Shown here: one piece after another, positions 19,487 through 28,105 of the stretch
How the letters are laid out: each line of letters starts with the position of its first letter
Numbering within the stretch: position 1 is the first letter of the stretch
Assembly (NCBI GenBank): GCA_028277725.1
Contig: JANQFX010000079.1
Location: forward strand, 1-64,000
Direction: 5' to 3'
From: Thiohalocapsa sp.
GTDB lineage: Bacteria; Pseudomonadota; Gammaproteobacteria; Chromatiales; Chromatiaceae
DNA length: 64,000 bases
Position numbers and translations under genes: made by a program
The notes under the pieces: model-generated
The model's input: the letters and a program-made list of their open reading frames with translations, nothing else
Told to the model about the DNA's origin: nothing
The model's database searches: none

Positions 19487-20347
19487 ATGACCACAGCTTT
19501 CGACTATTACCAGGCATTCAGCCGCAACCTCGGGTGGATTACCGAGGATGAACAGGAGATGCTGCGCGGCAAACGCGTCGCTATTGCGGGTCTCGGCGGC
19601 GTGGGCAGCGCCCATGTCATCACCCTGGCGCGCATCGGCATTGCATGCTTCAACCTCGCCGACTTCGACAGCTACGAGATAGTCAACTTCAACCGGCAGT
19701 TCGGCGCCACCATGCGGTCGCTGGGACGTCCAAAGGTCGATGTCAACAGTGAGATGGCGCTCGACATCAACCCCGAGGCCGACATCCGCCGGTTTCCCTC
19801 GGGCGTCGACGCGCAGAACGTCGATGAGTTCCTCGATGGCGTCGACCTGTTCGTCGACGGCCTTGACTTCTTCGTAATGGATGCGCGGGAGGCAGTCTTC
19901 GCGGCCTGTGCGGCCAAGGGCATCCCCGCGGTGACCGCCGCACCGCTCGGATGGGGAACGGCCTTGCTGACCTTCGGCAGTGGCGACAACAGCTTCGAGG
20001 CCTACTTCCGCATGGCCGATCAGCCGTACCTCGAGAAGCTGCGTCGCTTCCTGGTCGGCCTGTCGCCGAACCGCCTGCAGCTGCAGGCCTTGGTGGAACC
20101 CGACCGGCTCGATATCGCCAACAAGCGCGGCCCCTCGACGCCCGTGGGCGCGGCGCTTTGTGCCTCCGTGGTGACCACGACCGCGGTCAAGATTCTGCTC
20201 GGACGCGGCGACGTGCCGCTGGCTCCCGCCTCAGTACACTTCGATGCATACACCAGCGAATCCGAGGTCATCGAGCGTCCCGGGGGCATCGAGCACCCGG
20301 AGCTCCAGGCCTACCTGGAGCAGGTGCGAGCATCGACACCCGGCTGA
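19487..20347 (+). CDS. ThiF/MoeB/E1-like adenylyltransferase
   Basis: 286 residues with a Rossmann-type nucleotide site GLGGVGSAHVITLARIG near residue 30, then DFDSYEIVNFNRQ with the Arg and Asn of E1-like enzymes, and a crossover region TAAPLGWGTALLTFG. The zinc CxxC pairs seen in MoeB and ThiF are absent, as is an obvious catalytic cysteine after the crossover, so it may only adenylate a carboxylate, as MccB-type enzymes do. GTG at 19475 is an alternative start. It is followed 51 bases later by a nitroreductase-like gene; I recall these two domains being fused in mycobacterial proteins such as Rv1355c. Confidence 0.82.
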   Translation: MTTAFDYYQAFSRNLGWITEDEQEMLRGKRVAIAGLGGVGSAHVITLARIGIACFNLADFDSYEIVNFNRQFGATMRSLGRPKVDVNSEMALDINPEADIRRFPSGVDAQNVDEFLDGVDLFVDGLDFFVMDAREAVFAACAAKGIPAVTAAPLGWGTALLTFGSGDNSFEAYFRMADQPYLEKLRRFLVGLSPNRLQLQALVEPDRLDIANKRGPSTPVGAALCASVVTTTAVKILLGRGDVPLAPASVHFDAYTSESEVIERPGGIEHPELQAYLEQVRASTPG

Positions 20348-20398
20348 CGAACGGACGTCGGCCCCTACACAAGCCCAAGCATGTTGGAGCAGTTTGAG

Positions 20399-21463
20399 AT
20401 GTCATCCCTGATCGAGCAGGTTATTTCCCTCGCGCGCTGGGCACCCAGCGGCGACAACACGCAGCCATGGCGCTTCGAGGTGCTCGGCGACGACCGGTTC
20501 CGGATACACGCAAGCGATACTCGGGACTGGTGCGTCTACGATCTTGAGGGGCGAGCCAGCCAGATCTCGGTGGGCGCTTTGCTGGAGACCACCGCCTTGG
20601 CTGCTGCCCGTTTGGGCCATCGCGCCGAGTTCGTGCTCGATCTCGCGTCGTCCGAGGCGCATCCGATTATCGATTGTCTGCTGCGGGAGACACCGGGCGA
20701 GCAGCCCGACGCCCTTGCCAACCAGATCGAGCGGCGTGTCACGCAACGGCGCCCCTTTTCGTCCCGCCCGCTCAAGGACGAGGATCGTCGGTCGCTGGAG
20801 GCGGCCTTACCCGCCGGCTACCGCGTGCTTTGGCTCGAGGGGCTTCGTGATCGTTGGCGCATGGCCCTGTTGCTGTTCCGCAACGCGCACATCCGTCTCA
20901 CGATCCGCGAGGCATTCGAGGTTCACCGGCGGGTCATCGAGTGGGATGCTGTCACCAGCGAGGACCGTATCCCCGACAAGGCGCTCGGTCTGGACGCGAT
21001 GACCGTCAAGTCTATGCGTTGGGCCATGCAGAGTTGGGAGCGAGTGCGATTTCTGAATCGCTGGCTTGCCGGTACCTGGCTGCCGCGCCTGCAGATGGAT
21101 CTGCTGCCCGGCATCGGTTGCGCGGCGCACTTTTTCCTGCTCGCGCCCGAGCCACCCGGAAACGTTGCCGCATACCTGGATGCCGGGCGGGCGCTGCAGC
21201 GCTTCTGGCTCGCCTGTGCCGCGCGCGATTTGCTGTTCCAGCCGGCGCAAACGCCGCTGATCTTCTCCGACTACGCGCAAAAGGAGATTCGCTTCAGCGC
21301 CGACCAGCGGGCATTGGGGGAGGCGGCACGCCTACGCGGCCGGCTGGCCAGGTTGATCGGCGAGGAGTCCCTAAGTAGGGCTGTGTACGCCGGTCGCATC
21401 GGTTATGGCACAAAGCCTGAGGCACGTTCGGTGCGTCTGCCCGTTGCACGCCTGCTGCGCTGA
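20399..21463 (+). CDS. Nitroreductase-family flavoprotein
   Basis: About 354 residues. The FMN-binding start LARWAPSGDNTQPWRFEV is typical of nitroreductase-fold enzymes, and the middle contains RRPFSSRPL and a long insertion with several helices. The C-terminal segment GRALQRFWLACAARDLLFQP corresponds to the conserved helix of the fold. The second ATG (20399) is preferred because GGAG lies nine bases upstream; ATG at 20381 is possible. Substrate is unknown; pairing with an E1-like enzyme suggests oxidation or dehydrogenation of an activated or acylated intermediate (inferred). Confidence 0.78.
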   Translation: MSSLIEQVISLARWAPSGDNTQPWRFEVLGDDRFRIHASDTRDWCVYDLEGRASQISVGALLETTALAAARLGHRAEFVLDLASSEAHPIIDCLLRETPGEQPDALANQIERRVTQRRPFSSRPLKDEDRRSLEAALPAGYRVLWLEGLRDRWRMALLLFRNAHIRLTIREAFEVHRRVIEWDAVTSEDRIPDKALGLDAMTVKSMRWAMQSWERVRFLNRWLAGTWLPRLQMDLLPGIGCAAHFFLLAPEPPGNVAAYLDAGRALQRFWLACAARDLLFQPAQTPLIFSDYAQKEIRFSADQRALGEAARLRGRLARLIGEESLSRAVYAGRIGYGTKPEARSVRLPVARLLR

Positions 21464-21651
21464 TGCCCCAAGGGCAACCTCGAGCGCCGTCCGGGCTGCT
21501 TCGGCGACGGCTGTTGAGCCAGCCCGGTCGGCGTTTCGATCGGCGGGACTCCCATCCGCCAAGACTCAAAACTTTACAGTTTGACTTGGCTTCGTGTGGC
21601 CTGATGCTGTGTGGTTTTTTAACAGATTGTTTGAGAACAAAAAAATGAATC

Positions 21652-21667
21652 TGGCGCGCGGATTGCA
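21652..21667 (+). promoter_or_regulatory. Sigma-54-type promoter of the exported protein gene
   Basis: TGGCGCGCGGATTGCA matches the -24/-12 pattern (TGGCAC-N5-TTGCA) with one mismatch and correct spacing. It lies 97 bases before the chosen start. Sigma-54 control is known for PEP-CTERM protein genes through the PrsK/PrsR system. AT-rich sequence lies directly upstream. Confidence 0.6.
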
Positions 21668-21763
21668 TAAGAGCAACTACAGGCAGGGCAGGACGCCCGT
21701 ACTGTCTAGTTTTCAATGCAACGGACTGTAATTGGCTCGGCAATTCAACCTGGAGACTCCACC

Positions 21764-22828
21764 ATGCCTCGCCGACATCTTGCAGCCAACCCCCCCAAGC
21801 TCGCCCTCGCCGTGGCCGCGGCCCTGGGCCTCGGTGCGGTATCCGACCAGGCAGCCGCCCGTGTCTACGCCGGGTCCAGCCTGCTGTTGCAGGAACTGGT
21901 GATTAGCGTCACCGGTCCTAGTGGCGACATCTTCCCGAACTCCTTCGACTTCGGCAGCACCAACACGGCAACGCTCGCCGGCGCGTCGGACACCAACGCG
22001 CAGACCTGCTCGGGTGCGCCTGGCGAAGGCGGCGGCGTCGATAACAACTGCGCTGCGGACCCAGCCCCGCCGCTGGACGTGCCTTACGCCATCGCGCCCG
22101 GCAGCACCTTCAATCCCGGTGCGGGCTACGAGAACAGCTTCACCTTCCAAGGTCCCTTCAATCCGAGTGAGGACGTTGCGCTCGCGGACTCCGAGATCGC
22201 TGAGGCCCAGCTGGTTACCCCGCTTGGAACCCCGACCGAGACTAGCCAGATCGCCGAGGCGGGACTGGATACGCAGGTGAGCGCGTCCAGTTCGGCCAAC
22301 GTCAACTCCAACGCAGGATTCCTGTTCACCTTTAGCGTCAGTGACACGGCCGACTTCGAGTTGGATTTCCAGGCCGACCCCTGGCTTGCCGCAGAAATCA
22401 CCCCCGCCGCCGGACAGCCGGCGACGGCTGGCTCCAGTGTCGCCTGGTCTGCGACCTTGACCCGATTGTCCGACGGGTCTGCCGTCTCTTGGGCGCCGCA
22501 GGGCAGCGTCGCGGACAACTGCGTCGTCGACCTGGCGCTGACCCTGGCAGGTGTGACCTGTACAGAAGACGCGGATGGCGAAGATCTGAACCGCACCGTG
22601 GGCGTTGCGGGTACCACCGGCGCCGCAAGCTTCTCGTCCGCCGTCGGCTGGAGCGATTTCGGCTTCACTATCTTCGATCTCACCAGCGGCAACTGGAGCC
22701 TGCGATTGACCGAGACCGTCGAGACCAACCTGTCGCAGGCCGCCGTTGCTGCGCCGGGTGTTGTATCGCTGCTCGGCCTCGGCCTGCTGGGCATGGGTGC
22801 GGCCCGTCGGCGTCGCGCGGCGGCTTAG
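21764..22828 (+). CDS. Exported protein with a PEP-CTERM-like C-terminal anchor
   Basis: 354 residues. An N-terminal signal peptide (about 1-31, LALAVAAALGLGAVSDQAAA) leads into a beta-rich, Asp/Ser/Thr-rich low-lysine domain. The last 27 residues copy the PEP-CTERM layout: a short motif, a hydrophobic stretch (VVSLLGLGLLGMGA) and an Arg cluster (ARRRRA), but the motif reads APG where VPEP is usual. It probably passes through or is anchored in the membrane by the exosortase route, or is a degenerate substrate. The ATG at 21764 is chosen for the GGAG upstream and the signal peptide. Its promoter is of sigma-54 type. Confidence 0.75.
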   Translation: MPRRHLAANPPKLALAVAAALGLGAVSDQAAARVYAGSSLLLQELVISVTGPSGDIFPNSFDFGSTNTATLAGASDTNAQTCSGAPGEGGGVDNNCAADPAPPLDVPYAIAPGSTFNPGAGYENSFTFQGPFNPSEDVALADSEIAEAQLVTPLGTPTETSQIAEAGLDTQVSASSSANVNSNAGFLFTFSVSDTADFELDFQADPWLAAEITPAAGQPATAGSSVAWSATLTRLSDGSAVSWAPQGSVADNCVVDLALTLAGVTCTEDADGEDLNRTVGVAGTTGAASFSSAVGWSDFGFTIFDLTSGNWSLRLTETVETNLSQAAVAAPGVVSLLGLGLLGMGAARRRRAAA

Positions 22829-22884
22829 AGCCTCTCTGGCGTCCCCTCCCCCCCACTACAGGACACTTGGGGGGCTGGTGGACG

Positions 22885-22920
22885 AAGGCCGCCGTGGGCG
22901 TTCGCGCCTGCGGCGGCCTT
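22885..22920 (+). terminator. Terminator-like hairpin after the exported protein gene
   Basis: AAGGCCGCCG (22885-22894) pairs perfectly with CGGCGGCCTT (22911-22920) around a GC-rich loop. The tail CTCGTT is poor in T, so termination may be weak. Positions 22829-23148 otherwise hold nothing I can identify. Confidence 0.55.
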
Positions 22921-23148
22921 CTCGTTATGGGCCGGAGGAAGGCACCTACACCTCGGCACGGACGTGGCGGCGCCGGCCACGGGAATGCCTCCATGCTCCC
23001 ACTCGGGGGCGGCGGCACAATGTGATAGGTCGTCGGGTCCGAGGAGGCTCGAGCGCGGCAGGGAGGTGGCAAGATCGGGTGCCGACGGGCCGCCGCTCGC
23101 CCGAGCAGAGCGCCACAGCCAACATGCCTTACGGCGTGCGGACCGCCT

Positions 23149-23985
23149 TCAGAAACGGACCACCTGCGTGAATACGCCCTCGCGCGTGTCCGGCTCCCGG
23201 CCGATGCTTGCTGCTTCTGCCGACCACTCCTCAGAGGTCCACATGCGCAGGCTGGAGACGATGCCGTCCCAGACGAACAGGATAGGCGCGATGGGAAGCA
23301 GCCAGCACCAGAGCACGCGACGGAGGCGCCCCCGTCGGGCCGCGTACAACAGCGGTAGCAGCAGGGCTGGAACCAACGAGAGCAGCACGAAGGCCATGGA
23401 GACGGCGTTTCGGCGCAGCGGCTCTGCCACCAAGACGCCGTCGGCGGATGCGATCAGGTTTGCCACGACCGCTGCGCGGTCTTTGCCGGGGACATGGTGT
23501 AACGTTGCGGACAATACCAAGAGGGTTCCGGCAGGCCACTCCTGCGGTGCGGAGTAATCGATCGGCCGGCTTTCGGGACGAATCCGCTCCGGGTACTGCC
23601 TTTGCAGATCCCTATAGGCCATGATGTCCGGGCGCGCGTCGCAGGGTATCAAGTCGATTCCGGCGAGCCGTGGGTCTGTCGCCAGCATCCGGGAAATGGG
23701 AGCAGAACCGGCTCCGAGTTCCACTACTCGGGTATAGTTGCCGGATGCGACTGCATCGGCCACCTCGTCCACGACCGCCTTATAGTAGCCGCGGAACGGG
23801 CGTGCATTCCCGACCGACAAGATCTCGCGCAGGGTCAATGCCAGTCCCTCGGGCAGCCAAGGCATGTCCATGAATTCAAACAGATGTGCTGAAACCATGT
23901 GACTGGTTTGTTGCGAGTACACTAGGCCAAAAGTAGCAGCCGCAATGGGGAGGGTCAACGCGCTCCGGTTTGCTGAACCAGGCAT
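23149..23985 (-). CDS. Membrane-associated SAM-dependent methyltransferase-like protein
   Basis: 278 residues. The class I methyltransferase glycine motif VVELGAGSAPISRML is followed by CDARPDIMAYRDL and a post-motif strand LLVLSATLHHVPGKDRA. After residue 195 two hydrophobic segments (MAFVLLSLVPALLLPLL and VLWCWLLPIAPILFVWD) suggest membrane attachment, unusual for this fold. A hydrophobic stretch near residues 10-22 might be an additional helix. Substrate is unknown. It is convergent with the exported protein gene and lies in the same direction as the PrsT-like gene, 147 bases downstream of it. Confidence 0.65.
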   Translation of the reverse strand: MPGSANRSALTLPIAAATFGLVYSQQTSHMVSAHLFEFMDMPWLPEGLALTLREILSVGNARPFRGYYKAVVDEVADAVASGNYTRVVELGAGSAPISRMLATDPRLAGIDLIPCDARPDIMAYRDLQRQYPERIRPESRPIDYSAPQEWPAGTLLVLSATLHHVPGKDRAAVVANLIASADGVLVAEPLRRNAVSMAFVLLSLVPALLLPLLYAARRGRLRRVLWCWLLPIAPILFVWDGIVSSLRMWTSEEWSAEAASIGREPDTREGVFTQVVRF

Positions 23986-24132
23986 GTGTTTCGGTCTGGT
24001 GCACTGTCCCGGGTGGCATTCCCCGGGCGCGTAGAGGATTGAAAAACTAGACGTTTCCTGCCCGGTCTCGGTACCGCGAGTCCTTCGAGATGCCCCGGTT
24101 TTCGAGATGACTTGGGGTTGCTCGAGGCGCCG

Positions 24133-26862
24133 TCAATTCGGCGCGGGCTTGGCCAAGGCCTGCTCAAGGCTCGTCCGCAGTCCGATGTCGTCCGGATGGG
24201 CCTTGAGTGCGGACTCAAGGATCGCGATGCCTTCGTCCTTGTCTCCCCTCAGAACGAGCAGTTTGCCGAGCGTGTCCGAGGCCGTTGCGTTCTCCGGCTG
24301 GAGCGCGTGTGCTTGCCGAGCGTAGTCGATGGCGGCGTCGAGGTCTTGGTCTCGGCTCAGCCAAGCGACGTTGTTCAAGGCGGGGATGTGGTTCGGATAG
24401 ACCGTGACGACGTGCTCGTAGACCCTGCGGGCATCATCGGGTTGCTCTAGCGCGAGGTAGGCACCGGCGAGCATCATGAGCGAGTCTAGATCGGTGGGGT
24501 GTTGTTCAAGGTATTCCCCCAGGGTCGTGATTGAGTCCGCATAGGCTTGCTGCTCCCAGAGCGTGCGGGACAGGAGCCGAACGGTTTCGCTGTTTCTTCC
24601 GGCTTCGAGTGCTGCGGAGAGACTGCGTTGGGCGCGCTCGTAATCACCGGTCGTAAAGGCATACCAGCCTTCCATCGCTTGCACGGATGGGCGTTCGCCG
24701 AAATCTCGGTACAACGCGTCAATGGCCTCGTCGGCTTCGCTCAAGGCGTCCCGGCGGACCAGCGACTTGATTTGGCCGAGCCGTGCGGGCAGGTACGCCC
24801 GGTCCAGTTCGATCGCGCGCTGGATGGCGTCGTGGCTGCCGGGATCACCGGCTCGGGCCAGGGATTCCGCCAGTTGGAATTGCGCCTCCGCGGAGTCCGG
24901 GTGTGATCGTACCCAGCGCGTGAAGGTCTCCGTTGCGCCCTGTGCGTCGCCGGCTGCCAGTTGCGCAGTTCCGCGCAGCCGCAACAATTCGGGCACGAGG
25001 GTAATCTCGGTGTCGCCGCGGTCTTCAGTCAACTCCAGCACTCGATCCAACTGCCCAACCTGAAGTGCTGCTTCGGCGAGTTTCGCCCGTACCTCCGCGG
25101 CCTCGGGATGTGCCTCCAGGACCCGTTCCAGCAGTGCCAAGCCCTCCGCACTGTTGCCGAGTTTGGTTTCGAGGTCGTGGAGCAGCAGCGCGCCTTGACT
25201 GCCAAGGTCCCGCAAGTCCAATTGCACCAGCAGGGCGCGCGCGTTCCTGAGGTTCCCGGAGAGCGCTTCCAGCTGGGCAAGGTTGCGGGTCACGTCGGGT
25301 TGGTTGCGGTCGATCGCGAGGGAGTTCTGGAGCTCTTCGCGGGCCAGGTCTCCGCGCCCGGTCACAAGATAGGCGGCTGCGAGGAGATTGATCGGCTCGG
25401 GCTCGCCCGGGTGATCGGTCTTCAGCGCCAAGGCTTGTTCGATGAGATCGTCTGCGTTTGTCGGGGCCTCGCCGTTGCCGGGCAGTGTGCCGCTGCTGCT
25501 GGGGCCCTGTTGGATTGCGCCGACGACTGCCAATAGGCGTCTGTGGTAGTCGCCGAGATCAGTCTGCGCGTTAGGCGGCGGCTCAATCGCCTCCGCAAGA
25601 CTCATGACGGTGGGGTCGGTCAGTTGTGATTCGCGCATCCGTGCGAAGAAGGTCTCGGCCTCGGTCGACTTGCCTTGTAGCAGGGCCAGGGAAGCGAGCA
25701 GCTGGAGCAGGGGCGCGTTCGCAGGGTCATGAACCACCGCCTCCAGCAGCACCTCCTCGACGACCGGGTACTGAGATGCGTCAACCGAGATCCCCTTGCG
25801 AGGCTGTGTCGTTACGATGCCCCCGCTCAGTCGTTCGGCGCGCGGTTCGCTGGCCGTCCGGCTCGCCACGAATGTCACGTGCTCCATGGCCTGCTCGTCG
25901 TTGTCGAGGAGGATATCCGTCGCCGCGAGGTAGAGTCGATTGGCCAGGAAGTTCGGCATGGCCGAATAGCAGGATCCAAAGGCCTCGGCCGCGGCCTCGT
26001 AGCGTTGTTGCGCGAAGGCGACCCGCCCTTTGACGTACTGCGTGTACGGATGTGCGGCCAAGGCGCGATCGGAGATTACCGATAGCTCCGCTTCGGCTTC
26101 GTCGAAACGTTCCAGCTGAGTCAGTGCCAGCGCCAGACGCGCCCGTTCCAGGGTCGTCGCCGGGCGTAGATCGACTGCCCGTGCGAAGGCGTCGGTTGCC
26201 GCGTCGAAGTTCCCCTCGGACATTTCCAGGTCCCCAAGCAGCGACCATGCATCGGCAGCATCGGGATGTCCATCGATGGCTTGGTCGATCCAGCGGCGTG
26301 CACCGTCCTGGTCGCCCCGGCGACCATCGACCAGGGCCCTGCCCAGCAGTGCATGGAGGTTGAGCGCGTCCAACGAGAGCGCTTGGTCGAGGGTCCGCTT
26401 TGCGCGTTGTAGCGAGTCCTGCGCGGCCTCCGCGTAGCCGCGCAAGCCGAGGAGTTCGGCGCGCACTGCGGGAGAAGCCTGAACCGGCATTTGGACGACC
26501 AGGCTGATGACCCGATCCATGTCGCCTCTGCCGAAGGCTGCCCGCACCAGGACAAGCCAACCGTCTGGCTCGGGCAGGCCCAACTGCATGGCGCGTTCGA
26601 TCTCCTTTTCCGCCCGTCCGAAGTCGGCGAGCTCCAGCGCCGTGGTTGCCAGCAACTGCCGAATCTCGACCGATTCCGGTGCGCTCTGTGCAGCGTCGAG
26701 CAAGGTGACAAACGCCGAGCGCAGGTCTCCTTCTTCGATGAACCTTTGCGCCTCGAGCATCTTCGGATCCGCGGTGCCGTCCTGCGCAAACGTGATCGAC
26801 TGGGGAGCGATGAGTAGGGCTGACGCGCAGATTAGAGCCCTGGCAAAGCGCTGGTGAGACAT
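24133..26862 (-). CDS. PrsT-like TPR-repeat protein of the PEP-CTERM system
   Basis: 909 residues built almost wholly of tetratricopeptide repeats (for example RAMQLGLPEPDGWLVLVRAA, AFARAVDLRPATTLERARLA, VYPNHIPALNNVAWLSRD), preceded by a cleavable signal peptide (ALLIAPQSITFAQ). Length and repeat arrangement match PrsT, the TPR protein that accompanies exosortase and EPS genes. PrsT proteins are often lipoproteins, but no lipobox cysteine is seen here. A clear GGAGGA precedes the ATG. It probably scaffolds periplasmic polysaccharide or exosortase-linked assembly. Confidence 0.7.
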   Translation of the reverse strand: MSHQRFARALICASALLIAPQSITFAQDGTADPKMLEAQRFIEEGDLRSAFVTLLDAAQSAPESVEIRQLLATTALELADFGRAEKEIERAMQLGLPEPDGWLVLVRAAFGRGDMDRVISLVVQMPVQASPAVRAELLGLRGYAEAAQDSLQRAKRTLDQALSLDALNLHALLGRALVDGRRGDQDGARRWIDQAIDGHPDAADAWSLLGDLEMSEGNFDAATDAFARAVDLRPATTLERARLALALTQLERFDEAEAELSVISDRALAAHPYTQYVKGRVAFAQQRYEAAAEAFGSCYSAMPNFLANRLYLAATDILLDNDEQAMEHVTFVASRTASEPRAERLSGGIVTTQPRKGISVDASQYPVVEEVLLEAVVHDPANAPLLQLLASLALLQGKSTEAETFFARMRESQLTDPTVMSLAEAIEPPPNAQTDLGDYHRRLLAVVGAIQQGPSSSGTLPGNGEAPTNADDLIEQALALKTDHPGEPEPINLLAAAYLVTGRGDLAREELQNSLAIDRNQPDVTRNLAQLEALSGNLRNARALLVQLDLRDLGSQGALLLHDLETKLGNSAEGLALLERVLEAHPEAAEVRAKLAEAALQVGQLDRVLELTEDRGDTEITLVPELLRLRGTAQLAAGDAQGATETFTRWVRSHPDSAEAQFQLAESLARAGDPGSHDAIQRAIELDRAYLPARLGQIKSLVRRDALSEADEAIDALYRDFGERPSVQAMEGWYAFTTGDYERAQRSLSAALEAGRNSETVRLLSRTLWEQQAYADSITTLGEYLEQHPTDLDSLMMLAGAYLALEQPDDARRVYEHVVTVYPNHIPALNNVAWLSRDQDLDAAIDYARQAHALQPENATASDTLGKLLVLRGDKDEGIAILESALKAHPDDIGLRTSLEQALAKPAPN

Positions 26863-26903
26863 CAGTTTCCTCCAAACTCGACCTACCTTGGTGGCGTTGG
26901 CAT

Positions 26904-26940
26904 TTCGCCCGCCACATGCCGCCGGGTTGTGGCGGGCGAA
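26904..26940. repeat. 13-bp perfect inverted repeat in the PrsT-like leader
   Basis: TTCGCCCGCCACA (26904-26916) and TGTGGCGGGCGAA (26928-26940) are perfect complements around 11 bases, 41 bases upstream of the PrsT-like start. It can act as an operator or an RNA hairpin in that leader. The remaining divergent region up to 27352 shows only a short palindrome (GTAGCGCTAC near 27186) and no gene. Confidence 0.5.
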
Positions 26941-27352
26941 GGGCTCCGGGACTTAGCGGCCCTGGCCCTGTGCCGATCGAACTCTTGTTGGCGCCAGGAT
27001 TCTACTCGATTCTCGAGCTTCGGCGATTCATCGCAGATTACGTTGTACCCGAGCCCGACACCCGACCCGCGTTCAGATGTCCCTCCTGCCTAGGGCAGAA
27101 TGTGGAGGTGGGTCGAAGAGGGCACAGGGGGTCTATACTCTCTTGGCGTGGTGCGAGATCGTATGTGTTCCAGCGATGAGCTGCAGTAGCGCTACGCTAT
27201 CCCGGCTTGGCATGGCCCAGCCAAGGTAAGCTGGAGAGTTTCGAGCGACTGTGGCGGCATCGAGGCGACGGCGATGCTGCCCGAGTCGGAGCGAGCCGAA
27301 TCATCTGAGCTTGCGGAGCAAAGGTTCGACGGCTCCGTCAACGGAGGACACC

Positions 27353-28105
27353 ATGGATGACGGGTTCATTCGGCAACTGGTGGGTATCAAGGCGCTCTTC
27401 GAGCAGCAGCAGAGCCTAGAGGGTGGTCTGCGCGAGCTTGCTTGCCGCGCAGCGCACATCATCGGCGCACAGCGATGCTCGGTCATGTTGTTGAGCGAAG
27501 GGCAGGAGGGTGCGGGGCCGCAACTGCGCCTCTGCTCACACTTCGGCGAGCTGCCAGAGGAGGCTTACCGCACTCCGCCAAGAGCAGGCGAGAGCGTCGC
27601 TTGGCATGTCGTGGAAACCGGCATACCGCTATTGGTAAACGACATCGAGTACTCACCCTTGGCTGGGCTCGTTCGCCCTGGCTCCTGCATGGGCGGGAGT
27701 ATGATGTCGGCTCCAGTCCTCCTCTCCGACCGCGTGGTCGGTGTCATCAACGTCAGTTTGCCGGAAGGAGAGCGGAGGTTCGAGCCAAAGGACCTCGAGT
27801 TGCTGGGTGTTTTTGCGCTCTTCGTGGGGCAGTCCATCCAGGTTTTCCAACTGCAACGACTATCCGAATCGAGGGTGCTGCAAATGGCGCGACTGCTCGA
27901 GCAGCGCGACGCCGGCGAGCAAGCGCCCATTAGCCCAGACCCGGCGAGAATTGCGAGGATTGTTGCCAAGACCTTCTATCGTGAGCTGCGCCAAGCTGGA
28001 TTCGGCACCAGCGCTATTATTACGGTCGCCACCGAGGTGTTGGGCCTTCTTGAGCATCACCTGGACAAGCACCGCGCTCGCGCCGATCGGCATGATGAAT
28101 CCTAG
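27353..28105 (+). CDS. GAF-domain protein
   Basis: 250 residues. A GAF sensory domain (about 15-165) is seen from AAHIIGAQRCSVMLLSE, GESVAWHVVETGIPLLVNDI and APVLLSDRVVGVINVS. A helical C-terminal segment of 70 residues follows with no output domain that I recognise. GGAGG stands before the ATG. Its last 11 bases overlap the start of the membrane-fusion protein gene, so sensing and the transport proteins are coupled. Ligand is unknown. Confidence 0.82.
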   Translation: MDDGFIRQLVGIKALFEQQQSLEGGLRELACRAAHIIGAQRCSVMLLSEGQEGAGPQLRLCSHFGELPEEAYRTPPRAGESVAWHVVETGIPLLVNDIEYSPLAGLVRPGSCMGGSMMSAPVLLSDRVVGVINVSLPEGERRFEPKDLELLGVFALFVGQSIQVFQLQRLSESRVLQMARLLEQRDAGEQAPISPDPARIARIVAKTFYRELRQAGFGTSAIITVATEVLGLLEHHLDKHRARADRHDES

